The notes under the pieces: model-generated
Databases searched by the model: none
The model's input: only the letters and a program-made list of their open reading frames with translations
What the model was told of the DNA's origin: nothing
NCBI GenBank assembly: GCA_003152695.1
Contig: PMAT01000090.1
Coordinates: 55,048-119,047, forward strand
Source of the DNA: Acidobacteriaceae bacterium
Lineage (GTDB): Bacteria; Acidobacteriota; Terriglobia; Terriglobales; Acidobacteriaceae
Direction: 5' to 3'
DNA: 64,000 nt
Part shown: piece after piece, positions 1-8,996 of the stretch
Layout: each line of letters begins with the position of its first letter
Numbering within the stretch: position 1 is the stretch's first letter
Translations under genes and position numbers: made by a program

Positions 1-917
1 ACGCTGTGATAGGCGAGCAAGCGCTTCAGATCATGCTCCCCGATCGCGTACAGGACACCCAGCAAGCCGGATACGGCGCCTGCGAACAACACCAGATATC
101 CCCACCAGCTGGGGCCGCTGCCGAGAAAGTCAAAAGCGAAGCGGACAAGACCATAAACTGCGGTTTTCAGCATTACGCCCGACATCAAGGCTGACACCGG
201 ACTGGGCGCGATTGGATGCGCTCTGGGCAGCCACAAATGCAGCGGCACAATTCCGGCCTTGGTTCCAAATCCCGCAAATGCCAGCAAGAAGACCGCGGTG
301 CGCAGCAGCGGCGACATCAAGGCTGCGCTAGCCCGCATCTGTGCGAAATTACTGGCGTGCGGCAGGAACAACAGGAAGGCGCCGATGACCGCTGCCGCGC
401 CGGCATGCATCATGACGAGATAGATAAAAATGTTGTGGCGCCGCTGTTCTGAGTCGCCGTCAATCACGATGAGGCCGGCGGAGAACAGAGTCATCAGTTC
501 CCATCCGAACAGAAACGCAAACGGAGTGGAAGCGGTTACGACCAGAACCATCGACGTCAGGAACAGTGGCAAGAGCACCCACAGCCAGTGCCGGCGTGCT
601 CCGGAATAATGGCGTGGGATGTATGAACTGGAAAACAGGATCACGGGCAGGGAGACCGAGCAAATCAGCAACAGAAAAAACGCGCTGAGCCGATCCATGC
701 TGAGCGCGAACGAGAACGAAGCCACTTGAGAAATATCAACCTGGAACCTTTGCCCACGCCAGAACCCAACCGCTGCAACTGCGGTCCCAACGACTAACGA
801 TCCCATTAGCAGTGCGGCAGGGAGGGCGCGCCCCTTCCTCCACCGATGGGACATCAGAGTCACTATGGGGACCGAGAGCATTGCCACCAGGAACGAATTA
901 AAGGCCAACAGCATCAT
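1..917 (-). CDS. Proton-conducting membrane transporter / hydrogenase-4 component B (HyfB/NuoL-like), C-terminus cut by window edge
   Basis: My own translation from ATG at 917: MMLLAFNSFLVAMLSVPIVTLMSHRW...FGTKAGIVPLHLWLPRAHPIAPSPVSALMSGVMLKTAVYGLVRF...LGVLYAIGEHDLKRLLAYHS; the KAGxxPLHxWLPxAHPxAPSPVSALMSGxMxKTAxYG motif is typical of HyfB/NuoL. Open at left edge, so absent from the ORF track. Confidence 0.9.
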   Translation of the reverse strand, partial: MMLLAFNSFLVAMLSVPIVTLMSHRWRKGRALPAALLMGSLVVGTAVAAVGFWRGQRFQVDISQVASFSFALSMDRLSAFFLLLICSVSLPVILFSSSYIPRHYSGARRHWLWVLLPLFLTSMVLVVTASTPFAFLFGWELMTLFSAGLIVIDGDSEQRRHNIFIYLVMMHAGAAAVIGAFLLFLPHASNFAQMRASAALMSPLLRTAVFLLAFAGFGTKAGIVPLHLWLPRAHPIAPSPVSALMSGVMLKTAVYGLVRFAFDFLGSGPSWWGYLVLFAGAVSGLLGVLYAIGEHDLKRLLAYHS

Positions 918-1017
918 CGGGGGAGTCTTCTGTCCGGCTGGCGGTTAGATCGGCACAGGTCAGCATGGAACTCCAAACGCGGCGACTGCTTGCGGTCACC
1001 AGCGACGAACGCGTTGC

Positions 1018-1350
1018 TCACTTCTCCCCCGCCGGGCTGAGTTGAGAAAGGAGATCCCTTATATCTACCAAGTGGTTGTTGAAGACCTGCCGGGCATCGT
1101 CCAGCAAATGAAAGATTGCTCGGTCTGGGACTGAATAATAGACGTTCTGGCCTTCCTTGCGGCCGACTACAATGCTGCTCTTTCGCAAGACTGCAAGTTG
1201 TTGAGAAAGCGTGCTTTGCTCAACTTTAAGACGGGTGCTGAGCTCATTTACTCCGACTTCGCCGGAACGCAGAGCGTCCAGTATTCTGATCCGCATCGGG
1301 TGCGCCAGGGCCTTGAAAAACTCGGCCGTGAATTGTGGTAACTCAGGCAT
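1018..1350 (-). CDS. ArsR/SmtB-family HTH transcriptional regulator
   Basis: FFKALAHPMRIRILDALRSGEVGVNELSTRLKVEQSTLSQQLAVLRKSSIVVGRKEGQNVYYSV, a winged HTH typical of ArsR; immediately upstream of the HyfB-like gene on the same strand. Confidence 0.88.
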   Translation of the reverse strand: MPELPQFTAEFFKALAHPMRIRILDALRSGEVGVNELSTRLKVEQSTLSQQLAVLRKSSIVVGRKEGQNVYYSVPDRAIFHLLDDARQVFNNHLVDIRDLLSQLSPAGEK

Positions 1351-1505
1351 ATCTATATGTTGCTATATTTGCATATTGGATGATACTAAATCAATATGAA
1401 TTGCATCTGTGCCTCGTCACAATCCTGTCCGGCTTTGAAATCAATAACTTCGCAGGGCAGCCGACAAGCGGGTCTGCTATAACTTTGTTGCCATGTTTGA
1501 CCTCT

Positions 1506-1533
1506 TATGGTCAAAAAACTCATCTTCGCTTCC
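1506..1533. repeat. Direct repeat copy 1 (TATGGTCAAAAAACTCATCTTCGCTTCC)
   Basis: Matches 2353-2379 except for one A in the A-run; overlaps an inverted repeat TTGACC-TCTTAT-GGTCAA at 1497-1514. Confidence 0.85.
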
Positions 1534-1729
1534 GTTTTTAAGCAAAAATCGTTGCACCGCTCTTGTGATGCCGGCGGCCGACTTTAGACTGGACCACCCA
1601 GCACGCGAGCCTTTCCGGGCATCCGGGATGCGTATAGAGGCGGACCCGCACATGCCTTCCATTTCGACAGGAAATCCACCGACCTTGAATCGTGCTGCGA
1701 AAAATGGACAAAGAGACGCTTCTCCCCAA

Positions 1730-2330
1730 CTAGGTGGCCGTGTTCCTATTATTGGTCCGTGAGTTTGCAAATCCAATCTTGTTCGTCACAACGCGAAATG
1801 TTTTAAACGCGAGGCGTGCTTTCACGATATGAACGGGGCCGATGTAGCCGCCGATCGCTGCTTCGATTTTGCTTCTTGGAATTTCGCAGAGTGGGCCTAC
1901 TATCACCTCTCGCAATTGGATCTTTTCGTCGAAATCATAGAAGAAAAGACCTGTAGCCTGGTCGCGGGTGTCGAGCCGGAACCAACCCCGCCACTCTTCT
2001 TCATAATTCCAGTCCCGATATTTCGTAAAAAGCAACTTTTGTATTGCGGCTTCTGTTAGCGGAAACCGCAGCGGTGTGCGTGAGGCAACGTATTGAACAG
2101 CCTTAATGCTATTGTCGGGCACATCGAATCCAAGGCAAATGCCACGATGGCGGTCGGCATAATGGCTCCACAGAACAGGGTTGTGCCAGTGCAGGCAAAA
2201 ACAAAGCATCCCATACTTCTCTGCCATCTCAGCCTTCCATTTCCGCAAGTCTCTGCGCAGCTCCTTGTCACCCTGGGCTGTGCACCAAAGCTCAAATGGG
2301 TCGTTCAGTTTGTCGGTAGGTTCGCATGAT
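1730..2330 (-). pseudogene. DUF2971-like protein, N-terminally truncated
   Basis: Protein CFCLHWHNPVLWSHYADRHRGICLGFDVP...KYRDWNYEEEWRGWFRL is DUF2971-like. Reading upstream in frame gives ...PTDKLNDPFELWCTAQGDKELRRDLRKWKAEMAEKYG, but a TAG stop precedes it with no ATG, so the N-terminus is missing. Confidence 0.65.
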
Positions 2331-2352
2331 GAAGCATTCTAACGGGTACCCG

Positions 2353-2379
2353 TATGGTCAAAAACTCATCTTCGCTTCC
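2353..2379. repeat. Direct repeat copy 2 (TATGGTCAAAAACTCATCTTCGCTTCC)
   Basis: Matches 1506-1533; abuts a perfect 12-bp palindrome ACGGGTACCCGT at 2342-2353. Confidence 0.85.
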
Positions 2380-2810
2380 AAGGAAGGGGAGTTTACCCGA
2401 CCGAAGGCTCATGCCGCTTCCCGCTCATAGTACTTCAGCAGACCACCCAGTCGTTCCTTGCAACGCCCCATTCCGTTATCCCCGCTCGCCCCTCCATTCG
2501 GCAAGGGGAACAGGAGCCGGTTCTGCTCGGACAAGATAGGAACCTTAATCGTCCACCGCCGGGCGATGATAGATCAGCTGTACGTCGCAAAAACTGGGTG
2601 CCAACAAGCTATCGGCTCACTGTTGCGAATAAGCCCCGATCTGCTTGAGCGATACCTCACACACGTTAGAGATAGCGGAATCGAATTGCTTCGCTCCGCG
2701 GGTAACACGTGGCTCTGACTCGCCTTCAGTAACCAATCAAAGCCTTGAGTCTCCCTCATCCAATAGGCCAACGCAACGACCAGTTGTCGAAGCAGCATCA
2801 CAACCCCCAT

Positions 2811-3015
2811 TCAGGCAGTCGGGGCAGACGGTGCCCGATCTAGGATTCGCTTAACCTGTGCGCTGCTCCATGTGCCACCCTTCGATGCTGGGACGCCGCG
2901 CTTGTTCAACTCGCTGGCAATCGCCCTGAGAGTGGTGAACCCGGCCTGCTTGACCTCAGCAATGACGGGCGCGAGGTCTGCCGCACGTTCGTTTGCCTTC
3001 TGGGTTCGGACTGCT
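2811..3015 (-). pseudogene. C-terminal remnant of a large serine recombinase (resolvase/Recombinase family)
   Basis: Minus-strand translation *AVRTQKANERAADLAPVIAEVKQAGFTTLRAIASELNKRGVPASKGGTWSSAQVKRILDRAPSAPTA*; the LRAIAxxLNxRGxPxxxGGxWsxxqVxRIL motif is characteristic of serine-recombinase C-termini. A stop codon truncates the upstream side. Confidence 0.75.
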
Positions 3016-3166
3016 CAGCGAATGTCTAGCGAAACCTTGGGCTGAAAACCCAAAGGTCAAATCAGGTACACAGAAGTACACAACTGAGTGTGCTGAGGGT
3101 TCCTGAGGGTACCTGAAGGCTACCGTCCGTGCCTTAGTTTGCTTACGTTTAACATTTCACCGTCAT

Positions 3167-3211
3167 CTCATAACCCAAAGGTCAGTGATTTCAAATCCAT
3201 CCCCGCAACCA
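3167..3211 (+). pseudogene. 3' fragment of an initiator tRNA-fMet-like sequence (degenerate)
   Basis: CTCATAACCCAAAGGTCAGTGATTTCAAATCCATCCCCGCAACCA resembles tRNA-fMet 3' half (CTCATAACCCGAAGGTCG..GGTTCAAATCC..CCCCCGCAACCA); no 5' half upstream. Confidence 0.65.
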
Positions 3212-3388
3212 ACCCAATCACAGAGGACTTGGAACCTCCGCCCTTCTAGTCCTGCGGTTGACCTGCCGATTCACTGCAGAATAATTCGAACTTGCTGCAA
3301 CGTAATTCAAACATTACTGCAGTTGAATTCCAACAATTCCAGCCACCGCAGGTTCGGACAAGAGCGCATCTCCGTGTAGAATCAAGCC

Positions 3389-3715
3389 ATGGCTTTCCAC
3401 GAATCCAGCAACGACGGCAACTCGCGCAAAGGCAAGTCTCCACCGCCTGACGACACTCGCCAGGAAGCCGCTTATCTCAAGATGCTGGGCGAAGAACAGC
3501 GTCCCGTTCGCATCAAGCTGATGGACGGCGACGCTGTTCGCGGCTGGATCGAGTATTACGACCGCCGCATGGTGCGCTTGACCCGCGAGGGAGCGCCTAA
3601 CCTGTTCATCTTCAAGCACGAGATTGCCTACATCGCGGAAGACAGTGGACGCAAGCCGCGTCCGGAGGGCCCCGCCTCGGCCAGGAATGGCAGCTCGGCC
3701 CGCGGTCCAGAATGA
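3389..3715 (+). CDS. Hfq-like Sm-domain RNA-binding protein (divergent)
   Basis: EAAYLKMLGEEQRPVRIKLMDGDAVRGWIEYYDRRMVRLTREGAPNLFIFKHEIAYIAE matches an Sm1/Sm2 layout with FKH in place of Hfq YKH. Confidence 0.7.
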   Translation: MAFHESSNDGNSRKGKSPPPDDTRQEAAYLKMLGEEQRPVRIKLMDGDAVRGWIEYYDRRMVRLTREGAPNLFIFKHEIAYIAEDSGRKPRPEGPASARNGSSARGPE

Positions 3716-4596
3716 CGCACTACCTGCCAGAAGTGGAAGCGATTGCCCGCGAAGCCGGGGCGCTGCTCATGGGCTACTTCGCCGGCCACGTTACCATCGA
3801 GTACAAAGGCGACGTCGATCTGGTGACCGAGGCCGACCGCGCCTCGGAAAAAATGATTGTGGAGCGCTTGCGCTCGCGCTGGCCGGAACACGGCATTGTC
3901 GGCGAAGAGGGCGCCCGCAGCGCTCCCGACGCCGACTATCGCTGGTACATCGATCCCCTCGACGGCACGACTAACTTTGCCCACGGCTTTCCCGTATTCT
4001 GCGTCTCGATTGGGCTGGTGCGCAACGCCACCCCAACAAGCGGAAAATCGGCGCTTGTTGGGGACCCCGGTGAAAAAGACGAGCAACTCGAGGTCGGCGT
4101 ACTTTACGATCCGACCCGCGACGAGATGTTCTCTGCGCAGCGCGGCCAGGGCGCGACCCTGAACGGCAAACCGATCCACGTTTCCCAAACCAAGACGCTG
4201 GCGGAATCAATCCTCGGCACCGGCTTTCCCAGCTACAAGCGGCACAAGAATCCCGACATTCACTTTTATCACCAGATCACGTTGCGCTCGCACGGCTTGC
4301 GGCGCGCCGGATCGGCGGCCCTCGACTTGGCCAACGTCGCCTGCGGGCGCTACGACGGCTTCTGGGAATTCAATCTGAATCCGTGGGACACGGCCGCGGG
4401 CGCGCTTTTGGTCCAAGAAGCCGGCGGACGCGTGACCCGCTTTGACGGTGCGCCGTTTCGCCTCGATAGCCGCGAAGTATTGGCGACGAATGGACTCATC
4501 CATCAGGAGCTAATCACGAACTTTGCGGAAATCTTCGCCGGACGCGGGCTGGAGCCGCTACCGTCGCCGGTGGAGTACGCCAAGTCGCACAGCTAG
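3712..4596 (+). CDS. suhB: Inositol-1-monophosphatase family protein
   Basis: GEEGAR, IDPLDGTTNFAHGFP and NPWDTAAGALLVQEAGG motifs; start overlaps the stop of the Hfq-like gene. Confidence 0.92.
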   Translation: MTHYLPEVEAIAREAGALLMGYFAGHVTIEYKGDVDLVTEADRASEKMIVERLRSRWPEHGIVGEEGARSAPDADYRWYIDPLDGTTNFAHGFPVFCVSIGLVRNATPTSGKSALVGDPGEKDEQLEVGVLYDPTRDEMFSAQRGQGATLNGKPIHVSQTKTLAESILGTGFPSYKRHKNPDIHFYHQITLRSHGLRRAGSAALDLANVACGRYDGFWEFNLNPWDTAAGALLVQEAGGRVTRFDGAPFRLDSREVLATNGLIHQELITNFAEIFAGRGLEPLPSPVEYAKSHS

Positions 4597-4777
4597 CTTA
4601 TGCGTGCGTTCTGCTGACAACCATCCTTAATTGAACACTACCGTCCGCGCCCAGGCGCGCTCTCGCTGCGTCCATCGTTTCAGCCGCAGGGACCCGCGTA
4701 ACTATCGAATTTTCGTCTAGTTTCGTCAGCTACTCTCGACTACAATTTCGCCAAGCCTAATACCTAGAGGTGCACTT

Positions 4778-5287
4778 ATGTATCGAGTTGCGATTTGCGC
4801 AATCTTCGTCGCCCTTTGTCTAGCTTCCTTTCCTATCCTGGCGGAGGACAACGCGGGTCCTCACGTATGTGTTGGCGTGCTAGAGGGTGCTGGGGGCCGA
4901 ATCTCCGGTACAGTGGCCCGAGATACCTTAATCAAGTACCTCAACAAGCAGAAGAAGCCGCAGCTTACTGCCGTTCCGCTGGTGTCCTTCCTTCCGAATG
5001 AGGCCTTGACCGAGGCCAAGCAGAAGGCCTGCGAGTACGTGGTCACCACGAATCTGGTGGAGACCCACACCGAGTCAGCTTACCCACCCGGCGTGAACCC
5101 AAACGCAGCTAGCGTCCCTAACTTTTTTGTGACGACCAGCTACAAGTTGAACAAAGTGAGTGACGGGGCCGAGGTCTCGAGCGGTTCTTTCAAGGCGCAG
5201 GACACAGGCTCGATCCAGAATGCTATTGGCTTCACCCTGAACAAGATGGCGGCAAAGGTGGACGGCGCAATCAAGGGCGCGAAATAG
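4778..5287 (+). CDS. Secreted hypothetical protein (signal peptide)
   Basis: N-terminal MYRVAICAIFVALCLASFPILAED signal peptide; intact ORF. Confidence 0.7.
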   Translation: MYRVAICAIFVALCLASFPILAEDNAGPHVCVGVLEGAGGRISGTVARDTLIKYLNKQKKPQLTAVPLVSFLPNEALTEAKQKACEYVVTTNLVETHTESAYPPGVNPNAASVPNFFVTTSYKLNKVSDGAEVSSGSFKAQDTGSIQNAIGFTLNKMAAKVDGAIKGAK

Positions 5288-5405
5288 CCGGTCGCTGGGC
5301 GTCAGACCGATTCGAGATGTGCTGGCGGTTTTGGGCCCCGTGCATCGTCTCGAACGAAAGTTCGGGGTTGCGTTCGGGCCGCTGTTTCTGCGGTAAAATC
5401 ACTCG

Positions 5406-7442
5406 GTGAACAACTCGCTGTTGAACCGCACCGTTGCCAAGCGCCCCGACATGGTCCGTCTCCAGGGCCGCATTCTGTTCCTTACCGAAGATCCCGAGCT
5501 CATCAAGCGCCAGCTTGCTGGCGAAGACCTCCCCTGGGACACGCAACATCCCGAGCGCAATCCCAAGTTGCGCGACGACATCTCCACCGACGAAATTACG
5601 CCGGCGCACATCTGCTTTTTCTTCGACGAGACGCTGGGCGAATTTCCCTACACCGGCCTGAAGTGCGGCAATGAAACGCCGATCAAGCGCGGGGATGTGA
5701 AGCGCAGCGGCTTCGTGTGTGCGGTGAGCGGCAAGCGGCGCGGTAAAGGATCGAGCCGCGAACAATCGCCCTACGCCGAGATGTCGGCCGGCATCAAGCT
5801 GGTGATCGCGGAAAACATTGAGCGCATCTACAAGCAGAATTGCCAAAACCTGGGTGTGCTGACCTCGACCGAGTTTGGATTGATCGACAAGATCCGCCGG
5901 GGCGAAGAAATTCCGCTGACGGAGTTTACCCGGGGCGAAGACGAGATCACTCGCCAGGTGATCGAGTACGGCGGCCTGTTTCCGTTCAACGTCGCCCGCT
6001 TGCAGGGCAAGGTATTTCTGCCGCCGATCCAGACTAAGCCGCGCCCCATGACCATCGCGGAGAAAATTTTCGCGCGCCACATGGTGCACGGCGCCAATCA
6101 GGTTGGAGTCGAGGCGGTAAAGCCCGGCGACACTGGATTCGCGCGCACTGATCTGCGCTTCAGTCACGAATACGTCACGCCCATGGCGGCCATTTTCTTC
6201 GAGCACTTTCTGGGCAAGGACGCGCCGGTCACCGACGCCGGCACCATCCTGTTCTTCCGCGATCACCTGACTTTCCTTGATGAAGTGCTGTCGGAAGAAA
6301 AGCGCAAGATGGGACTGCTGGACCTGGCGACCCAGTTGAAGCTAAAGCAGGAAGACTTCGCCAAATCGCGCGGCATCAAGCTGCACGGCGAGTTGCGCGA
6401 TCGCAAAGGCTCGGAAGGCATCTGCCATTCCATCGTGACCGAGAGCTATGCGCTGCCCGGGCAGCTCAATGTCGGCTCCGATTCACACACGCCGCACGTT
6501 GGCGCAATGGGCTGCGTGGCCTTCGGCATCGGCACTACCGATGTTTTCAATTCCTGGTTCACCAAAGACGTGCGCGTGAAAGTTCCGGAGTCGGTGAAGG
6601 TGGTCATTCGCGGCAAGAAGCGCGAGAACGTCACCGCCAAAGATTTCATCCTGAAGCTGCTCTCCCTGGAGCACATCCGACACGGGCATGCCTTGGCGAA
6701 GGTCATCGAGTATTCCGGTGAGGCCATCGAGGCCCTGGGCGTGGACGAACGCGCCACCATGACCAACATGGCGGCGGAGATCGGCGGATTTACCGGCATC
6801 GTGGCGCCCGATCAGAAGGTGGTTGACTTCCTGATGGAACGGCGCGGCATGAGCGAGAACGAAGCTGCAACGCTGATTGAAGACCTGTACAGCGATCCCG
6901 ACGCGCACTACGCGCATGTGATCGAACTCGACGCCGCGGAAATCTATCCCATGGTGGCGACCCCTGGCGATCCCGGCAACGGCAAGTTCGTGCGCGAACT
7001 GAATACGCCGGTCCCGGTGGAGATCGCCTACGGGGGCACCTGCACCGCCGGCAAGAACGAAGACATGGACATGTACGCGCGCGTGCTCAGCGATGCCTTG
7101 AAGCAAGGCAAGAGGGTGGCACAGAACTGCAAGTTCTATCTCCAGTTTGGATCGCAGGAGACGCGCGAATACTGCGTGCGTAAGGGCTACCTCGACGTCT
7201 TCAGCAGGGCCGGCGCGCAGGTGATTGAGCCCAGTTGCGGGGCCTGCATCAACGCCGGACCGGGTGTCTCCACGCGTCCCGACCAGGTGGTCATCAGTGC
7301 ACAGAACCGAAACTTCCCCGGGCGCAGCGGTCCGGGGCAAATGTATCTGGCGAGCCCATTGACCGTGGCGGCCAGCGCCATCGCCGGCTACATCGTCGAG
7401 TACGAACCGGCCAGCGCGCGCGAACCCGCACACGCGGCGTGA
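5406..7442 (+). CDS. Aconitase/isopropylmalate-isomerase family hydratase with swivel (small-subunit-like) domain N-terminal to catalytic domain
   Basis: C-terminal LNVGSDSHTPHVGAMGCVAFGIG, VIEPSCGACINAGPGV, SAQNRNFPGRSGPGQMYLASP; N-terminal swivel region with DDISTDEITPAHICFFFDE and GKGSSREQSPYAEMSAGIKLVIAENIERIYKQNCQNLG. Confidence 0.9.
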   Translation: MNNSLLNRTVAKRPDMVRLQGRILFLTEDPELIKRQLAGEDLPWDTQHPERNPKLRDDISTDEITPAHICFFFDETLGEFPYTGLKCGNETPIKRGDVKRSGFVCAVSGKRRGKGSSREQSPYAEMSAGIKLVIAENIERIYKQNCQNLGVLTSTEFGLIDKIRRGEEIPLTEFTRGEDEITRQVIEYGGLFPFNVARLQGKVFLPPIQTKPRPMTIAEKIFARHMVHGANQVGVEAVKPGDTGFARTDLRFSHEYVTPMAAIFFEHFLGKDAPVTDAGTILFFRDHLTFLDEVLSEEKRKMGLLDLATQLKLKQEDFAKSRGIKLHGELRDRKGSEGICHSIVTESYALPGQLNVGSDSHTPHVGAMGCVAFGIGTTDVFNSWFTKDVRVKVPESVKVVIRGKKRENVTAKDFILKLLSLEHIRHGHALAKVIEYSGEAIEALGVDERATMTNMAAEIGGFTGIVAPDQKVVDFLMERRGMSENEAATLIEDLYSDPDAHYAHVIELDAAEIYPMVATPGDPGNGKFVRELNTPVPVEIAYGGTCTAGKNEDMDMYARVLSDALKQGKRVAQNCKFYLQFGSQETREYCVRKGYLDVFSRAGAQVIEPSCGACINAGPGVSTRPDQVVISAQNRNFPGRSGPGQMYLASPLTVAASAIAGYIVEYEPASAREPAHAA

Positions 7443-7482
7443 GCACCAGTAAGAATTTCCTTCGTACCCGGATCAGGATAAG

Positions 7483-7515
7483 CGGTAGTGTCTGAAAACT
7501 TTTCAGGCACTACCG
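7483..7515. repeat. Near-perfect palindrome CGGTAGTGTCTGAAAAC/TTTTCAGGCACTACCG
   Basis: 15-16 bp arms with a single T/G mismatch (GU in RNA) and almost no loop. Confidence 0.75.
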
Positions 7516-7615
7516 GATAAGCTGAATGCCACACAACTGCGGTTTTTGATACTATCGTAATTATTACTCCGGTCTGATTTACTCCATTCGAGAGGGTTTA
7601 GGGAGACACCGTTTT

Positions 7616-7876
7616 ATGGCTTATGTAATCGCGGAACCTTGCATCAACACCAAAGACACGGCCTGCGTCGATGCCTGTCCGGTGGACTGCATCCACCCCA
7701 AGAAGGACAGCGACAAGTTCCCGACCGAAGAGATGTTGTACATCGATCCGGTCGAATGCATTGATTGTGGCGCCTGCGTGCCGGTGTGCCCGGTTTCGGC
7801 GATTTTCGCGCTCGACGATCTGCCCGAGAAGTGGAAAGAGTACACCGAGCGCAACGCCAAATATTTCGGGCGTTAG
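7616..7876 (+). CDS. Ferredoxin (4Fe-4S / 7Fe type)
   Basis: CINTKDTACVDACPVDCIHP and CIDCGACVPVCPVSAIF cysteine clusters. Confidence 0.93.
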   Translation: MAYVIAEPCINTKDTACVDACPVDCIHPKKDSDKFPTEEMLYIDPVECIDCGACVPVCPVSAIFALDDLPEKWKEYTERNAKYFGR

Positions 7877-7895
7877 CTTGCGGTCCAATATCGAG

Positions 7896-7926
7896 AAAGG
7901 GCGCACCGTGCGGGTGCGTCCTTTTT
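7896..7926 (+). terminator. Rho-independent terminator after ferredoxin
   Basis: AAAGGGCGCACC-GTGC-GGGTGCGTCCTTTTT hairpin with T-run. Confidence 0.85.
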
Positions 7927-7950
7927 GCGTGACGTCATCTGCCAACCTCT

Positions 7951-8004
7951 GTCATCCTGAGCGACCCCGAACGTCGTGAGGGGGAGCCGAAGGACCCCTA
8001 TAGC
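7951..8004 (+). repeat. Dispersed GTCATCCTGAGCG...GAAGGACCCCTATAGC repeat, copy 1
   Basis: Shares both ends with 8062-8126 (inverted) and 50826-50885. Confidence 0.8.
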
Positions 8005-8061
8005 TGCAAGAAATCAGAGTGTGGCCGCCCGGCACAGCCGCAAGTCTAAGATTGTTTGCCG

Positions 8062-8126
8062 CCATAGGGGTCCTTCGACTCCTCGTCCGGTCGCCACGGC
8101 GACCGGAACTCGTGGCTCAGGATGAC
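8062..8126 (-). repeat. Dispersed repeat, copy 2 (inverted)
   Basis: CCATAGGGGTCCTTCGACTCC...GGCTCAGGATGAC, reverse complement of the copy-1 ends. Confidence 0.8.
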
Positions 8127-8136
8127 AGACGAAAGG

Positions 8137-8868
8137 CTAGGAGTGTTTCCCGCCGCGAATCTTCCACAGCATTTGTCGCAACATGCCCAGCCAGAGTTCG
8201 GCGTCTTCGGTTTGAAGGTTGAGCCGGCGCACCAGGCGGCGCACCTTGTCCTCGGTTAAACTTTCGGCGCGCGGATTCACATAGCCGCTGGCGCGCAGGG
8301 CCTCCAGCAATACTCCGTTGATTCGCTCGATTTCGCCGGCGCTGGCGCGCTTCACTTTCTCCGGGCGCTGTGCTGCCTTGGAATCGCGGCGTAGTTCGTA
8401 GAGGCAGACCGCCACCGCCTGCCCCAGGTTCATGGAGATGTGTTCTTCCCGCGTCGGAATGCGCATGAGCCAGTGGCAATGGCTGAGGTCCTTGGTCGCT
8501 AGGCCAAACTTCTCGGTGCCGAACACCAGCGCCACCTGGCCGGAACCAAGCTGTTTGCGGATTACGCGCGCCCCGTATTCCAGCCGTTTGAGCGGGTGTT
8601 GCAGTTCGCGATGCCGGACCGCGGTGGTGCCGACCACCAGCGTGCAATCGGCAACGGCGTCGGCCAACCTCTTGTACTCCACGGCATTGGCCAGCACCTC
8701 CGAGGCGCCGACGGCGGAGCGTGCCTCGCGATAAGCGACCTCATAGGGATTCACCACCCGCAGGTGCAGAAAACCGAAGTTGCTCATGGCGCGCGCCGCC
8801 GCTCCGATATTCAGCGGGTTGCGCGGGGCAACCAATACCACACAAAGCTGATCGAGCTCGGCTTGCAT
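8137..8868 (-). CDS. trmJ: SpoU-family tRNA/rRNA methyltransferase (TrmJ-like)
   Basis: VVLVAPRNPLNIGAAARAMSNFGF, ALVFGTEKFGL, RIPTREEHISMNLGQAVAVCLYEL. Confidence 0.88.
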   Translation of the reverse strand: MQAELDQLCVVLVAPRNPLNIGAAARAMSNFGFLHLRVVNPYEVAYREARSAVGASEVLANAVEYKRLADAVADCTLVVGTTAVRHRELQHPLKRLEYGARVIRKQLGSGQVALVFGTEKFGLATKDLSHCHWLMRIPTREEHISMNLGQAVAVCLYELRRDSKAAQRPEKVKRASAGEIERINGVLLEALRASGYVNPRAESLTEDKVRRLVRRLNLQTEDAELWLGMLRQMLWKIRGGKHS

Positions 8869-8996
8869 GGACTCAGTTTATGGCGTTTTTGGAATTGGTG
8901 TAGTCCCGGTTTCCACCGGTGGCTGGAAACTGGAGACTTGAAACTCGAAACTAAAATACTGTCTCTGTGCCTGTGTGGTGAATTACTCTTAAAGTC

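Noticed and set aside
5271-7433. Long minus-strand ORFs (331 aa and 316 aa)
   Set aside because: Antisense shadows of the aconitase-family gene; no recognisable domain.
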